Source of the DNA: an uncultured Verrucomicrobiota bacterium
GTDB lineage: Bacteria; Verrucomicrobiota; Verrucomicrobiia; Opitutales; Opitutaceae
Direction of reading: 5' to 3'
DNA: 64,000 nucleotides
Assembly: GCA_913058185.1 (NCBI GenBank)
Contig: CAJXQX010000012.1
Span: forward strand, 1 to 64,000
The first letter of the stretch is position 1; each line of letters opens with the position of its first letter. Shown piece by piece: positions 1 through 9,209 of this stretch. Under the pieces are notes generated by a model. It was not told where the DNA came from and ran no database searches. It saw only the letters and a list, made by a program, of their open reading frames with translations. The position numbers and the translations under genes are program-made.

Positions 1-322
1 GTGAAAGAGAGTCCCAACTCGGCGACTTCTACGGATTGCTTATTATTCATTTATATTAACGGATTTTGCGTGCTGCGGACATTGGAACCTCACCGCAACA
101 CGCAGCGGAGGGGGTCAAGTGGGGCCGGTTGAATTCGCCGAATTACGAATTGCGTCACCGTGAGGTGCCGGACCCGGAAAGGGTTTAAAAGGTTTAAGGA
201 GCGGTGGCCGCTCTCGCAAAATCTCAAATCTGGCTCGAGAGATTTCTGAGTGCCGCCCGATCAACAGTGGGTCCAGCAGCAGTCAGAAATGTCCCGATCG
301 AAGAAAAAGCGAGGGAGCGGAA
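1..322. other. Intergenic stretch at the window edge, no gene seen
   Basis: No convincing reading frame on either strand. It lies downstream of rpsO. In many bacteria pnp follows rpsO, but no pnp coding sequence begins before the window edge. I see no repeat or RNA gene here. Confidence 0.5.
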
Positions 323-358
323 AAGAACAACGGGCGACCCCGGTTAGAGGGTCGCCCG
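323..358 (-). terminator. Rho-independent terminator of rpsO
   Basis: A perfect 10-bp inverted repeat (CGGGCGACCC at 331-340 with GGGTCGCCCG at 349-358, 8-nt loop) sits 10 bases past the rpsO stop. On the minus strand it is followed by a T-rich run (complement of 321-330). This geometry is that of an intrinsic terminator reading leftwards. Confidence 0.9.
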
Positions 359-368
359 TGAAAGAGGG

Positions 369-632
369 TTACTTGCGCAACTTGAGCTTCTCGAGAAGCT
401 CCCGATACTTGGCGAGGTCGTGACGCTTGACGTAGTCGAGCAATTTACGACGACGGGCAGCCATCTGTAGCAGGCCGCGGCGACTGTGGAAGTCCTTGCG
501 GTGGGTGCGAAGATGCTCGGTCAGGTGATTGATCCGAGCGGAAAGGATCGCGATTTGGACTTCGGAAGATCCGGTATCCGTATCGTGGGTTTTGAATGCT
601 GCGATGATTTCTGGTTTAGCGACTGTAGACAT
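369..632 (-). CDS. rpsO: 30S ribosomal protein S15
   Basis: An 87-residue protein, close to the usual 88-89 of bacterial S15. The family signature region is present: the GSSEVQIA segment near residues 21-28, the [18 protein letters not shown] helix-turn around 37-54, and a basic C-terminus. S15 binds 16S rRNA directly and organises the 30S platform. The gene is alone in its transcription unit, with its own terminator immediately downstream. In many bacteria S15 represses its own translation through the mRNA leader. The leader here (above 632) can form GC-rich hairpins, but I cannot identify a specific S15-binding fold. Identity is secure. Confidence 0.97.
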   Translation of the reverse strand: MSTVAKPEIIAAFKTHDTDTGSSEVQIAILSARINHLTEHLRTHRKDFHSRRGLLQMAARRRKLLDYVKRHDLAKYRELLEKLKLRK

Positions 633-983
633 TGGTTATATTTAAGGGTTCACGACTGTAAGGGGGCCGAAACCCCGTGTTTCCCGCTTTCATCTCAGCG
701 CTAACTGAGACGTAAGCCGAAACCACCGTTCCAATTCCGCAGAGTGCGAAACCAGTCATGGTAGTCCCCCGCAACCGGCGGAGTTCCACTAACGCAAGGG
801 AAGAACATCCCGAACCGTGTGCCCCGGTGCAAGCGCATTTTAAAGGGTATTTCTCTGCAGGGATTTACGGGGTTTGAGCGGGTAGGGCTGACCCTCTGAA
901 TCAGGAATCTGGAATTTCAGGCTAGTGAGGCGCCATTCCTCTTCCCGGGCGATGAAGTCGACCCACTGGAGAGGGAGTGGGCT
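633..983. other. Intergenic region: rpsO leader and pseudogene 3' flank
   Basis: No gene seen. The part next to 633 must hold the rpsO promoter and leader. A GGGG/CCCC hairpin lies around 660-680 on the minus strand. The remaining bases up to 983 flank the 3' end of the esterase pseudogene and show no recognisable element. Confidence 0.4.
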
Positions 984-2153
984 CTATTTAGGCAGGGCGG
1001 TGTTCGGCATCACGGCGTCCTGAGGGTAAGGATTATGGGAACCAAATACGAGCATGGCCGGCTGGTCTTCCGCGGTGAAGAACGATTCGTCGATGTTACC
1101 GGAGGCGTCTTTCAGTGCGCTGAAGTCCAGACCAAGATGTTGGGCAAGAAATGGATACGCAGCTTGGCGTTTTGACGGACCGTAGTCATGGCCTTCGTTT
1201 TCGAAATGGGCATTCTCGACGCGGTCTTGGGCGCCGTAGAGCTCGTAGACTTTTTGAATATAGGGAAACCCGATCTCCGGAACCCGCTTGGTCCAGTCTT
1301 CGCCGTCGGAGATAATGAGTTGAGGGCGGGGAGCGGTGAGGGCGGCGATTTCCGCGTTGTTGGTTTTGTGGGTGGAGCTTTGATGGATAGGCATGCCGCT
1401 TTCGCAGGCGCAGCCGCCAAAGAAAAACGAGGACACCTGGCAGACGGGGATACTCACCGCGATGCGGTCATCGATGGCGGAGAGCACAAACGATTGGGTG
1501 CCTCCACCCGAACAGCCGGTGATGGCGATGCGTTGATCATCCACGCGAGGGAGGGATTGGAGGAAGTCGACGGCTCGAATGCTGTTCCATGTTTGGAGCC
1601 GGAGAACTGCGGGAGCCTGCTTGTGGGACCACCCGGCCACCTCAGAGTCACCATCGCCTACCATGTCGAATTGGAAGACGGCTGCGCCCGCACGGGCCAT
1701 GACGGCGCAGCGGGTCTGACGGCTGGCAATGAACCGTCCGCCATGCCCCTGGGGGCTGAGGACGCCGGCCAATTGGCCTTCATGGTCGGTTGGTAAATAG
1801 AGCGATCCGGTGACGTAAAATCCTGGAGAACTTTGAAACGCGACGCTTTGGACGGTGTAGCCATCGTAGGTGCGTTGGTTGGAGAACTGGGGACGTAACG
1901 GTGTTTTGGGCGGCAGTGGACTGAGGCCGGCTCCTTTTAGGATGCCCTCGCGAATACGTTAGCGGCGGTCTTCCCAACCAGCCAAGTCAGAGTAGGAGTT
2001 GCTGAGTTGATCGAGCTCGACCTTGGCTTCGGCGGGTGTGAGGGCGCGCCCGATGCGTAATATGGGGTCGGAGTTGCCGGCTTTGGCCACTGAAGTCAGT
2101 AATGCCGCAGTGATCGACAGACGGAGGAAGCGGCTCAGGAGAGGGTGGATCAT
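984..2153 (-). pseudogene. Acetylxylan-esterase-like alpha/beta hydrolase, interrupted by in-frame stop
   Basis: One continuous frame running from an ATG at 2153 to the stop at 984, except for a TAA at 1959-1961. The N-terminal part is a signal peptide plus about 40 residues. After the stop the frame resumes without shift ([32 protein letters not shown]) into a full hydrolase domain. The nucleophile motif GCSGGG, an acid-loop candidate (ISDGEDW) and a late His (FENEGHDYG) are all present, so the catalytic core is intact. Family members are secreted carbohydrate or cephalosporin-C deacetylases of the AXE1/dienelactone hydrolase type. Internal initiation (a TTG at 1772) would give a 262-residue protein without a signal peptide. 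A recent nonsense mutation or a sequence error is more likely than functional splitting. Confidence 0.75.
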
Positions 2154-2235
2154 GGCTGTTCGGACTTAAGTGAACCGGCGTCTGAGAAGGGGCACCGAGC
2201 GAAAATGAGACGGACGTTTGGCGAGAGGAGAAGAG

Positions 2236-2973
2236 CTAGAGTTCCTTGATGAAAATATTGCGGAACTGAACCAGGCTGGAAGCAGGAGACCACGTGCCGT
2301 CGGCTTTTTTGCCTCCGTGATGTTGCAACCCGATGGGGCCCTTCTCTGGCACCCCGGGCATGAGGGCATTATCGATGACGAGGTGTCCGTTTAATTCCAC
2401 ACTCACCCGGTCGCCTTTTACGGTTACGACAAATGTGTTCCATTCTCCAATGGGGTTATCGGCGTTGAGGGAGGGGGTGAGGCCGGCCCGAATATTCTGA
2501 GGCTGTTTTTCGTTGTTACGGATCCCATACATTTCGCCCGAGCCAATGGGCCAGCACCAGATGTTGAGTTGATATTTCATATTACCCCGTAGGAGCACCC
2601 CGGAGTCAGCGTTGGGCATGGGGTGGGTGATTTTCTGGCCTTCTGCATCCTTTACGTAAGAGCCGTCGGGAAGAACGTAGGGAACGTTGAAGAAACCGGT
2701 GGTTTGTTTGATGCGCCAGTCGAGGTGGAGTTCGAAGTCCTGGTAGGCTTGGTCGGTCCAGAGGTGCTTGTCTTTCGCTTCCGATTGAGCGTCGTAGTCC
2801 ATGACACCGTTGAGGACTTTCCAGTGGCCGTTGTCTCCCTCAGGAATGGCCCAACCGGCGAGGGTTTTCCCATTGAACAAGGAAGCGAATCCAACGGGCG
2901 CCGGATCTGGTGCAGCGTGCAACGCCGCGGTGAAGGACAAGACCAAAGAAAAGAAGATAAGTTTGGTTTTCAT
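2236..2973 (-). CDS. Secreted DUF1080 (3-keto-disaccharide hydrolase-like) protein
   Basis: About 245 residues starting at the ATG of MKTKLIFF; a GTG three codons upstream (2982) is possible. A signal peptide ends near ALHA. The mature part is a single DUF1080 domain with typical features: FNGKTLAGW near the start, then the HWKVLNGVMDYDA segment, the DSGVLLRG strand, WNTFVVTVKGDRV and the closing GPIGLQHHGG...QFRNIFIKEL. The fold is a concanavalin-A-like jelly roll. DUF1080 proteins occur in great numbers in Verrucomicrobiota and Planctomycetota, and some hydrolyse 3-keto-glycosides. It sits in a same-strand run of secreted carbohydrate-active genes, separated from the next gene by about 100 bases. 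The exact substrate is unknown. Confidence 0.88.
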   Translation of the reverse strand: MKTKLIFFSLVLSFTAALHAAPDPAPVGFASLFNGKTLAGWAIPEGDNGHWKVLNGVMDYDAQSEAKDKHLWTDQAYQDFELHLDWRIKQTTGFFNVPYVLPDGSYVKDAEGQKITHPMPNADSGVLLRGNMKYQLNIWCWPIGSGEMYGIRNNEKQPQNIRAGLTPSLNADNPIGEWNTFVVTVKGDRVSVELNGHLVIDNALMPGVPEKGPIGLQHHGGKKADGTWSPASSLVQFRNIFIKEL

Positions 2974-3076
2974 AATGTTCACTTTTGAGGGGAAGGTTGT
3001 GAAGGATTCAGGTAGATCGTTTTACGGCCCCCATGACGATGTGGCCCCGACTCTGGCATCGATGGGCGGGGAGTGA

Positions 3077-4486
3077 CTAATCAATGAATTGATCCCACGT
3101 AGGGAGCTGCACCAGCATCATCTCGTAGACCGCTTCCTCTTGTTCGTCGGGTGCTGCTTCCGATCGAGCTAGCTGGATTTGCTTAGCGTGAGTTGGATCG
3201 ATGGTCTCGACCCAGGCAACGGTGTAGAGGTGGTCGTCGGCACCGATCTCAATGCTTTCAGTGAAGTAGACCCGGCGACCATCGGCCGAGGTTAGTCGAC
3301 CATGATCGGTGTAACGGTCGTTATCGATTTCATAACTGACGAGGTGAATGGACGAGGGCACGTCCGGTCGGCCGGCGACGGGCACGTCGGGAGCATGTGC
3401 GAGATAAAGTATCGTATTTTTCGGACCCAGCATAAAGCCGAGTTGGGTGCGCAACGGATTGCGGCGGGTCCGGGTGTCGACGTTGGCGGCGCGGAGTTGC
3501 CGAACCGACCGGAGCATGCCGGTGGCGGGTTTAAATTCGAAGAGCTGGGTGCTGCCCCCTTGCAGTCCCCAGAAACTCTCCGTGTTGGGATTCCACAGAA
3601 TCGTGCGCCAGTTGTTCCAGAAGAAGTGGGCTTCGGCGGGGACCACGAAATCCGCCTCTTGCACGGGGGCAAGATGAGTGAGGTTCAGATTTTCGTAGTA
3701 GTTTACGGGGCGCTGTTGATCGGATTCGAAGCGCCAAATTTTACCGGTATCGGTGCCGCCAAATAGGTTGCCTTCGGGATCAATCGCGAGGCGCCGGCAA
3801 ATGAAATTCCATTCGTCAGGCAGACGTCCCCATTCACCGCGTTGTTGCACGGCTCCCCAGTTCTTGAGCATGCCTTCACTGAGGTTGTAGGAGATTAGGA
3901 GCCCCGTGGGCCAAGTGAGGCCGTAGAGGGTTTCGTTTTTCTGATCCACGGTCATCGTAATGATGCCCTCATTGGGGAGTTGGAGCTGGGCAAGATCTTC
4001 GAATTCTCCCGTGTCCAAATCGTAGCGCATGAAGTGCCCGCCGGAGTAAGGTTCTCGACCGACAGGTGGAGTCATGTTCGGCAAATTTCCCGTGTAGTAA
4101 GACGTGTGGGTGCCGAAGTAGAGGTGGCCATCGTGCTCAATGAGTGGAGTGTGGATTTTGCCGTGTGGGATGTGTTCCTGCGGTGACTCTCCGAGCACCT
4201 CGCTGAGGTTGGCGATCAGAGTGATCTGCTCGGATGTCGGATCAAAACGATAGATGTGGGTGGGAATCTGATCGTTGTGCGTCCCGAGGGTGAAATACAG
4301 GTTCCCATCCGATGCGCTCGTGAGGTTGTGGTAGTTACAATCTCCTTCGAGAAACCCGGGATCGAAAAGGCGCGTCGGAATCGTCAACTGAGATTCAGCC
4401 AGCGTAGTAAGCGCGCCCATGCCCGCGACGATCAGACTGATTACGAGACGTGCGCACGAGAGACGGATTAGAGTAATGGTGTCCAT
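3077..4486 (-). CDS. Secreted propeller-like protein of unknown function
   Basis: A 469-residue protein with a probable signal peptide (hydrophobic stretch VISLIVAGMGALTTLAE near residues 15-31). The body shows repeated strand-turn units such as SDGNLYFTLGTH, YRFDPTSEQI, HDGHLYFGTHTSYY, RYDLDTGEFEDLA, DPEGNLFGGTDTGKIWRF and LGPKNTILYLAH. The alternation of display-like loops with [FY]DxxTG-type turns suggests a multi-bladed beta-propeller, as in SMP-30, PQQ-like or oligogalacturonate-lyase-like proteins. I do not recognise a specific family or catalytic site. It lies between a DUF1080 protein and a sialate O-acetylesterase on the same strand, which suggests a role in extracellular polysaccharide handling, but that is context only. 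Confidence 0.7.
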   Translation of the reverse strand: MDTITLIRLSCARLVISLIVAGMGALTTLAESQLTIPTRLFDPGFLEGDCNYHNLTSASDGNLYFTLGTHNDQIPTHIYRFDPTSEQITLIANLSEVLGESPQEHIPHGKIHTPLIEHDGHLYFGTHTSYYTGNLPNMTPPVGREPYSGGHFMRYDLDTGEFEDLAQLQLPNEGIITMTVDQKNETLYGLTWPTGLLISYNLSEGMLKNWGAVQQRGEWGRLPDEWNFICRRLAIDPEGNLFGGTDTGKIWRFESDQQRPVNYYENLNLTHLAPVQEADFVVPAEAHFFWNNWRTILWNPNTESFWGLQGGSTQLFEFKPATGMLRSVRQLRAANVDTRTRRNPLRTQLGFMLGPKNTILYLAHAPDVPVAGRPDVPSSIHLVSYEIDNDRYTDHGRLTSADGRRVYFTESIEIGADDHLYTVAWVETIDPTHAKQIQLARSEAAPDEQEEAVYEMMLVQLPTWDQFID

Positions 4487-4520
4487 GTTGTTCAGTGGAA
4501 TTGAACTGAGTTTTTACGGG

Positions 4521-4546
4521 GTAGGACGGCGGGTATGCCCGTCGTC
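4521..4546 (+). repeat. GTAG-headed REP-like hairpin
   Basis: GTAG (4521-4524) followed directly by a 9-bp stem, GACGGCGGG/CCCGTCGTC with one G-T pair and a 4-base loop. It shares the GTAG-plus-hairpin plan with elements at about 13.3, 15.9, 26.8, 48.6 and 51.9 kb. It lies 35 bases upstream of the propeller-like gene. Confidence 0.6.
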
Positions 4547-5057
4547 AGTAAAGGTGCTATACGAGCGACAATTGATGCCAACGTTATACTCGATTGATCA
4601 GCTGGGCATGATCGCGCTTTCCAAGCGCGAGGTGAAGCGACAGGTTTGGAGTGGTTTCCTAAACCTCACTTTACCTTTATTCCCGCATGAACCAGTTTTC
4701 TGAATTTTTATACCGTTCCACATCGGGGACATACTTGAAGCTAAATGAGGCTGTCCAATAAATGAAATGAGACGCGCTCCACGCTTTCATCCAATAGTAT
4801 GAACCGAAATCGAAGGTGTTGGAGTTGAATCAAATTTCGGAATCCTGGGTTCACAGACTTACAGTTCTGACTTCGGTCGCGATCGGTATGTCATCGCTCT
4901 GTTTTGGACAGCGGGAGGATGTGGTGACGGTGACCCTGTGGCGGGCGGACAAATAATCACCTTGGATGCGCCCGCACTAGGAAGCGAAGTAGGCTGGGCA
5001 GCGACGCTGGTGCGGATGGACTAATTCGGCTCGGGAAATACGAGGCGGCCCTGACTT
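4547..5057. other. Intergenic region with possible short ORF remnant
   Basis: No recognisable gene. On the plus strand a 43-codon frame from a TTG at 4825 to a TAA at 4954 reads like a short signal-peptide-bearing segment (LTVLTSVAIGMSSLCFGQ). The bases beyond continue in another frame to about 5024. This could be the remnant of a small secreted protein, but it has no homology I can recall. It must also contain the promoter of the minus-strand gene starting at 4486. Confidence 0.3.
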
Positions 5058-6593
5058 CTATTTCACAATACCTTCAGTGACTCCCGGCCAATCGTCGGTG
5101 CGGCATGGGGTGACGGGGAGGCCGGTGGCGTCCTGCAGATTCGCGATGGGATTATCGGCCCATGCATAACGGACCGCGACGGGGTTGAGCACGTCTGGGC
5201 TTGATACTTGGACTTGGTTTTTGCCGATGATTTTGGCGTCCGCCCAAACGAATTTTTTATCCTCTCCCGCGATGGCGAATCCGATTGGTTCTGTGACGTC
5301 GAATGAGTAGAGACCGCCGTCACTCACGTGATCAAACGTGAGCGTGATGGTGGCGCCCTCGGATGTCATGCTGGCGTAGCGAGGGCTTTGGGCGGCGAGA
5401 TCGAAGCCGTATTCGTTGCTTAGAGCGAGGCGAGCCAAACGGTTCGCCACGGTTGTTTTGTCGCGGGGATGAATATCTCGTCCTTCACCGGCGTCGATGA
5501 TGACAGCTTCGCCGGTGTGGGGGAGGGAAAGGGTCATGGTCTGGGCCTCGCGCAACTCGGCCCAATCACTAGCGGCGGGTTCAGGCAATTCAGCCCGGTA
5601 GTCGGCAAGTTGAACCCAGTAGAAAGGGAAGTCCCCTTGGTCCCAAAGATCGCGCCACGTGCTGATCATCAGAGGGAAAAGGTCGCGGTATTGGTAGGCA
5701 CGTTTCGCATTGGATTCACCTTGATACCAAATTACGCCGCGAATGCCGTAGCCGATGGTGGGATTGAGCACACCGTTAAAAAGATTGGCTGGGCGATTCT
5801 GACTGAGGCGGAGATCGCGGGGAGCGCGTTGGGTCGGGGCAGGCTTGCCGGCGGTTTGCCACGCTTTGAATTCCGCAAGGGCAGTGGCGTGAACCTCGTC
5901 GGTGTAGGCGGTAGTATTCTTGTCCCAAGACTCGAGGTTGGCGGCGTAATCGCCTTCGGCTTCGAGCACGTCGCGTGGCACCCAGGCATCGGCGGCAGAT
6001 CCGCCCCATGCGTTGTCGATGAGGCCGATGGGCACGCCAACGGCATTGTGAATGCGGCGACCGAACATGTAGCCGATGGCGGAAAAATTTGCGACAGTTT
6101 CAGGGGAGCACGCTTCCCACTTTCCTTCGAAGTCATCGAGCGGCGCTTGGCTGGCAACATTGGGGACCGAGATCAACCGGATCTCCGGGTAGTTGGCGGT
6201 CACCATTTCGACATCGGCGTTATAGATGCTGCTGAGCGATCGAACCATGTTTGATTGGCCGGAGCAGATCCAAACCTCGCCGCTGAGAATGTCTTCAAAG
6301 GTTAAGGTATTCTTGCCCTCGATACTGAGTTCGTAGGGACCGCCGGTAGGCAGGGGATTCAGCATGACCCGCCATCCGCCGTCATCGGCAGCGACGGTGG
6401 TGTGATACTGACCGTGGATCTTGACGGTGATCTTTTCGCCGGGGGCAGCGGTGCCCCAAACGGGGTTGGTCTGCAGCCGTTGCAGGACCATGTGGTCGCC
6501 GAAAATTGCGGGAAGAGAAACGTCGGCGCGAAGTGCCGAACAACAACTCATCAGGCAAACGACGAGAGAGGCGAAGAGGTTGAATGATTTCAT
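5058..6593 (-). CDS. Sialate O-acetylesterase (SASA/SGNH family)
   Basis: A 511-residue secreted esterase with a signal peptide ending near ALRA. The domain order is typical: an N-terminal beta-sandwich (LPAIFGDHMVLQR...PVWGTAAPGEKITV), then the SGNH hydrolase domain. The catalytic serine lies in GQSNM (residues 112-116, Ser114). The oxyanion block is VIWYQGESNA, and the Asp/His pair is in the block beginning DAGEGRDIHPRDK. Enzymes of this family remove acetyl groups from sialic acids, and in this phylum more often from plant or algal polysaccharides such as xylan. It lies between the propeller-like gene and the S51-sulfatase fusion on one strand with short gaps, consistent with co-regulated glycan deacetylation and desulfation. 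Confidence 0.9.
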   Translation of the reverse strand: MKSFNLFASLVVCLMSCCSALRADVSLPAIFGDHMVLQRLQTNPVWGTAAPGEKITVKIHGQYHTTVAADDGGWRVMLNPLPTGGPYELSIEGKNTLTFEDILSGEVWICSGQSNMVRSLSSIYNADVEMVTANYPEIRLISVPNVASQAPLDDFEGKWEACSPETVANFSAIGYMFGRRIHNAVGVPIGLIDNAWGGSAADAWVPRDVLEAEGDYAANLESWDKNTTAYTDEVHATALAEFKAWQTAGKPAPTQRAPRDLRLSQNRPANLFNGVLNPTIGYGIRGVIWYQGESNAKRAYQYRDLFPLMISTWRDLWDQGDFPFYWVQLADYRAELPEPAASDWAELREAQTMTLSLPHTGEAVIIDAGEGRDIHPRDKTTVANRLARLALSNEYGFDLAAQSPRYASMTSEGATITLTFDHVSDGGLYSFDVTEPIGFAIAGEDKKFVWADAKIIGKNQVQVSSPDVLNPVAVRYAWADNPIANLQDATGLPVTPCRTDDWPGVTEGIVK

Positions 6594-6664
6594 GAAACGT
6601 TTATTTGAGGTAAATGGGCAATCAAGGTAGGCCGATACGGGAGAGGAGCTAAATCGGGCAACGT

Positions 6665-9094
6665 TTAGTCTGGTTTGAGGTATCGGACTTTCAGATCGCG
6701 GGGCAGAGGAGTGACGTGGTTTTGCTCAGCCCAATGATCCCAAACGTCGGAGAGTTGGTCTACTAGGAGCGGACGCTCGGAGGCGAGGTTGTTCATCTCG
6801 GTGCGGTCGGTGGTGAAATCGTAGAGTTCCCAAGGCTCATCATCGAGAGCGACCAGTTTCCAGGTGCCAACGCGCACGGCTCGATTGCCCTGATGTTCGA
6901 AGAAAAGGGAGCGTTCATTCCCGCCCTCATTGAGCTGAGCGATCAGGTCGGTGCCAGGTAAATCAAGCTCGCCATCATAGCGAGTGCCAGCGGCCGCGAC
7001 AGCGGTGGGGAGTAGGTCGATGATATGCGCCGGTTCGTGAATGACTGAACCGGCAGGGACATCGAGTCCCGCGGGCCAATGCACCACTCCGGGCGAGGCG
7101 ATGCCACCCTCGTGATTGAAGTGCTTGTAGAGTCGCCAGGGAGAGTTGGAGGCATTGGCCCAGGCCGAACCAACGCTGTGGAATGTGCCGGCCGAGCCCA
7201 TGTTCTCGATCATCTCATCTTCGTGCAGAATATTCTGGTTACTGGAGACGATATCGAAGCCGAACGGATCCCATTCAAAACAGGCACCGTTGTCGGACGT
7301 GAAAACGATCAGCGTATTCTCAAACTCCCCGGCGCGTTTGAGGTCGTCGATGACGCGGCCGATTTGTTGATCGAGTCGGTCAATCATGGCCGCGTAAATT
7401 GCCATGCGTCGGGCGAGGTCGAGGCGTCGATTTTTCGGCAAAGTATCCCACGCAGGATTCACTCCGGTTTCGGTTTCACCGTAGTTTCGCCATTGCGAGC
7501 GGGGGCTGAGTTGCGTGTATTCCGGCACGATGCCGAGTTGCTTCATGCGCGTGAGGCGTTCGGCCCGAATTTGATCCCAACCTCCGTGATAACGATCCGC
7601 GTATTTTGCGATGTCGGCCGGAGGCGCTTGCAGGGGGAAATGCGGGGCATTGTAAGCTAGGTAGAGAAACCAAGGTTGGGCGGGCGTTTCACACGCGAGC
7701 TCCAGGAAATCCAGAGCATGATCGGTGACCGCGTCAGTGGCGTAGAATTGGCCGGCGGGGTATTGGCGAGCAGTCCGATCGGCTGGTAGGCGAATGAGGT
7801 GTTCGGGATCGAAGAAACGTTTGGCACTCACGAGCGTGCCATAAAACTCCTCGAAGCCATGTTGCGTCGGATCGGGCGTTCCGAGATGCCATTTCCCGGA
7901 CATAAAAGATCGGTATCCGGCGGGGGATAATACCTGAGCGATGGTTTGGGCATCGGCGGAAACGACGCCTCGGTAACCGGGTTGGCCGAGATCGTTTCCG
8001 GTCATGTGGCCGAGACCAACGCGATGCGGATATTGGCCGGTGAGGAGGGCGGCGCGCGAGGGGCAGCAGCGCCCGGTGTTGTAGAGTTGAGTCAGGCGCA
8101 CTCCGCCGCGAGCGAGCGCGTCAAGATTGGGCGTTTCGATTTCACCGCCGAAGGAACCCAGATCACTAAAACCGAGATCATCGGCCAAGATGTAGAGAAT
8201 GTTGGGTCGATTGTCGGCTAGAGTAGCCGGTGGCTTTTTCCGCGTCGAGAGGTCGAAAATCGCACCCGATTTTAAATCGTGGTAGAAGGGTTCTTTGCCC
8301 TCCCAGCGTAACGGATCGAAAATCCTCACGATGCCGGTTCCCGAGACCCGTAGGTGATTTTTGATCACCGTAATCGCCGTGCCTTGATCGATGCCGATTC
8401 CCAGAAGTTGGCTGGTGTCCAAGTTCCGTTGCTGTAGCTGTGATTTTTTTGCCTCAAAAACTTGGAATAAATCGTTCTCCCGATTGCGTTCCTCGACATG
8501 CACGTCGAAGGCAGAATTGGTCACAAAGTCGAAACCCTGTTGATGTTTCTTGTCTCCTAGAATCTCCCGTTTCAGGTAGTCGCCGCGAGTCATGAAGGAG
8601 GATTGGACTTGGGCGCCCGCGGAGGAACCGCCGATGACACCGCCGCGTTCGAGCAGACGGTGCATGGCGGCAAGGGTTTCGGTGTCGAGAAATGTGTCGG
8701 TCAGATAAGATTGGTTGCCTCCGCTCATGAAGATGGCGTCGGCGCGATCGATTTCACCGTAGAAGGCCGACGAGTCGGCCTCGTCACGTGATAGGGTGTA
8801 GAACTCTGAGACGTCGGTCAGGCCGAAGCGGGTTAGGGCGGTCACCATGCGCCAGATTTCGCCCTTTTCGCGGGGAGCTTGGCGTCTGGGACCTTGTGGG
8901 GTTGTGATGACACGAATGACAGGTTGAGCCTTCTGGGTGTGCTCTTTCACCAAATCCACAAACTCGCCGGTATTGAAGCGGCCGCCACCGTGAATGTAGA
9001 GGGCGCCATTTTCTGGCCCGGTCGTTTGAGCCCAAAGTCCGGAGACGCAGATAAACATCAAGGTGGTAAACGTTATCGCTGATTTTGGTTTCAC
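6665..9094 (-). CDS. Fusion protein: peptidase S51 (cyanophycinase-like) domain plus arylsulfatase
   Basis: An 809-residue secreted protein (signal peptide ending about WAQ, residue 23). Residues about 28-290 form a peptidase S51/cyanophycinase-like domain: IHGGGRF near 34-40, MSGGNQSYL near 123-131, the nucleophile motif GGSSAGAQ with Ser158, and the His-containing block FDVHVEERNREN near 196-207. Residues about 296-809 form a complete type I sulfatase: metal-binding ADD (304-306), the formylglycine motif CCPSR with Cys343, GKWHLG, and FTSDNGA. The catalytic residues of both halves look intact, and the frame runs through the junction (about 285-295) without interruption. S51 enzymes are serine hydrolases that cut peptide or isopeptide bonds. 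Sulfatases remove sulfate esters and need Cys-to-formylglycine maturation. I do not recall this combination as a described architecture. A fusion of two ancestral adjacent genes is the likely origin. Confidence 0.88.
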   Translation of the reverse strand: MKPKSAITFTTLMFICVSGLWAQTTGPENGALYIHGGGRFNTGEFVDLVKEHTQKAQPVIRVITTPQGPRRQAPREKGEIWRMVTALTRFGLTDVSEFYTLSRDEADSSAFYGEIDRADAIFMSGGNQSYLTDTFLDTETLAAMHRLLERGGVIGGSSAGAQVQSSFMTRGDYLKREILGDKKHQQGFDFVTNSAFDVHVEERNRENDLFQVFEAKKSQLQQRNLDTSQLLGIGIDQGTAITVIKNHLRVSGTGIVRIFDPLRWEGKEPFYHDLKSGAIFDLSTRKKPPATLADNRPNILYILADDLGFSDLGSFGGEIETPNLDALARGGVRLTQLYNTGRCCPSRAALLTGQYPHRVGLGHMTGNDLGQPGYRGVVSADAQTIAQVLSPAGYRSFMSGKWHLGTPDPTQHGFEEFYGTLVSAKRFFDPEHLIRLPADRTARQYPAGQFYATDAVTDHALDFLELACETPAQPWFLYLAYNAPHFPLQAPPADIAKYADRYHGGWDQIRAERLTRMKQLGIVPEYTQLSPRSQWRNYGETETGVNPAWDTLPKNRRLDLARRMAIYAAMIDRLDQQIGRVIDDLKRAGEFENTLIVFTSDNGACFEWDPFGFDIVSSNQNILHEDEMIENMGSAGTFHSVGSAWANASNSPWRLYKHFNHEGGIASPGVVHWPAGLDVPAGSVIHEPAHIIDLLPTAVAAAGTRYDGELDLPGTDLIAQLNEGGNERSLFFEHQGNRAVRVGTWKLVALDDEPWELYDFTTDRTEMNNLASERPLLVDQLSDVWDHWAEQNHVTPLPRDLKVRYLKPD

Positions 9095-9209
9095 GTTGAA
9101 AACGTTATCTCTCGGGCGGGTGACGGCGATATCTGTTTTAATTGCTAGGTTTTAAGGAATTTTAGGCTCTCAATTTCATTGGACCACTGGATGATAAATC
9201 TAGGCCTCT

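Noticed and set aside
1-322. pnp gene downstream of rpsO
   Set aside because: Expected from common gene order, but no polynucleotide phosphorylase sequence is present up to the window edge.
1188-1796. Long plus-strand frame of about 200 codons opposite the esterase
   Set aside because: Mirror frame of a real coding region in GC-rich DNA; residues show no family and the minus frame has clear hydrolase motifs.
4825-4956. A real small secreted protein gene
   Set aside because: TTG start, 43 codons, no ribosome-binding site or known relatives; kept only as a possible remnant in the intergenic entry.
5469-6254. A 261-codon plus-strand frame
   Set aside because: Entirely antisense to the sialate O-acetylesterase, whose motifs are unambiguous.
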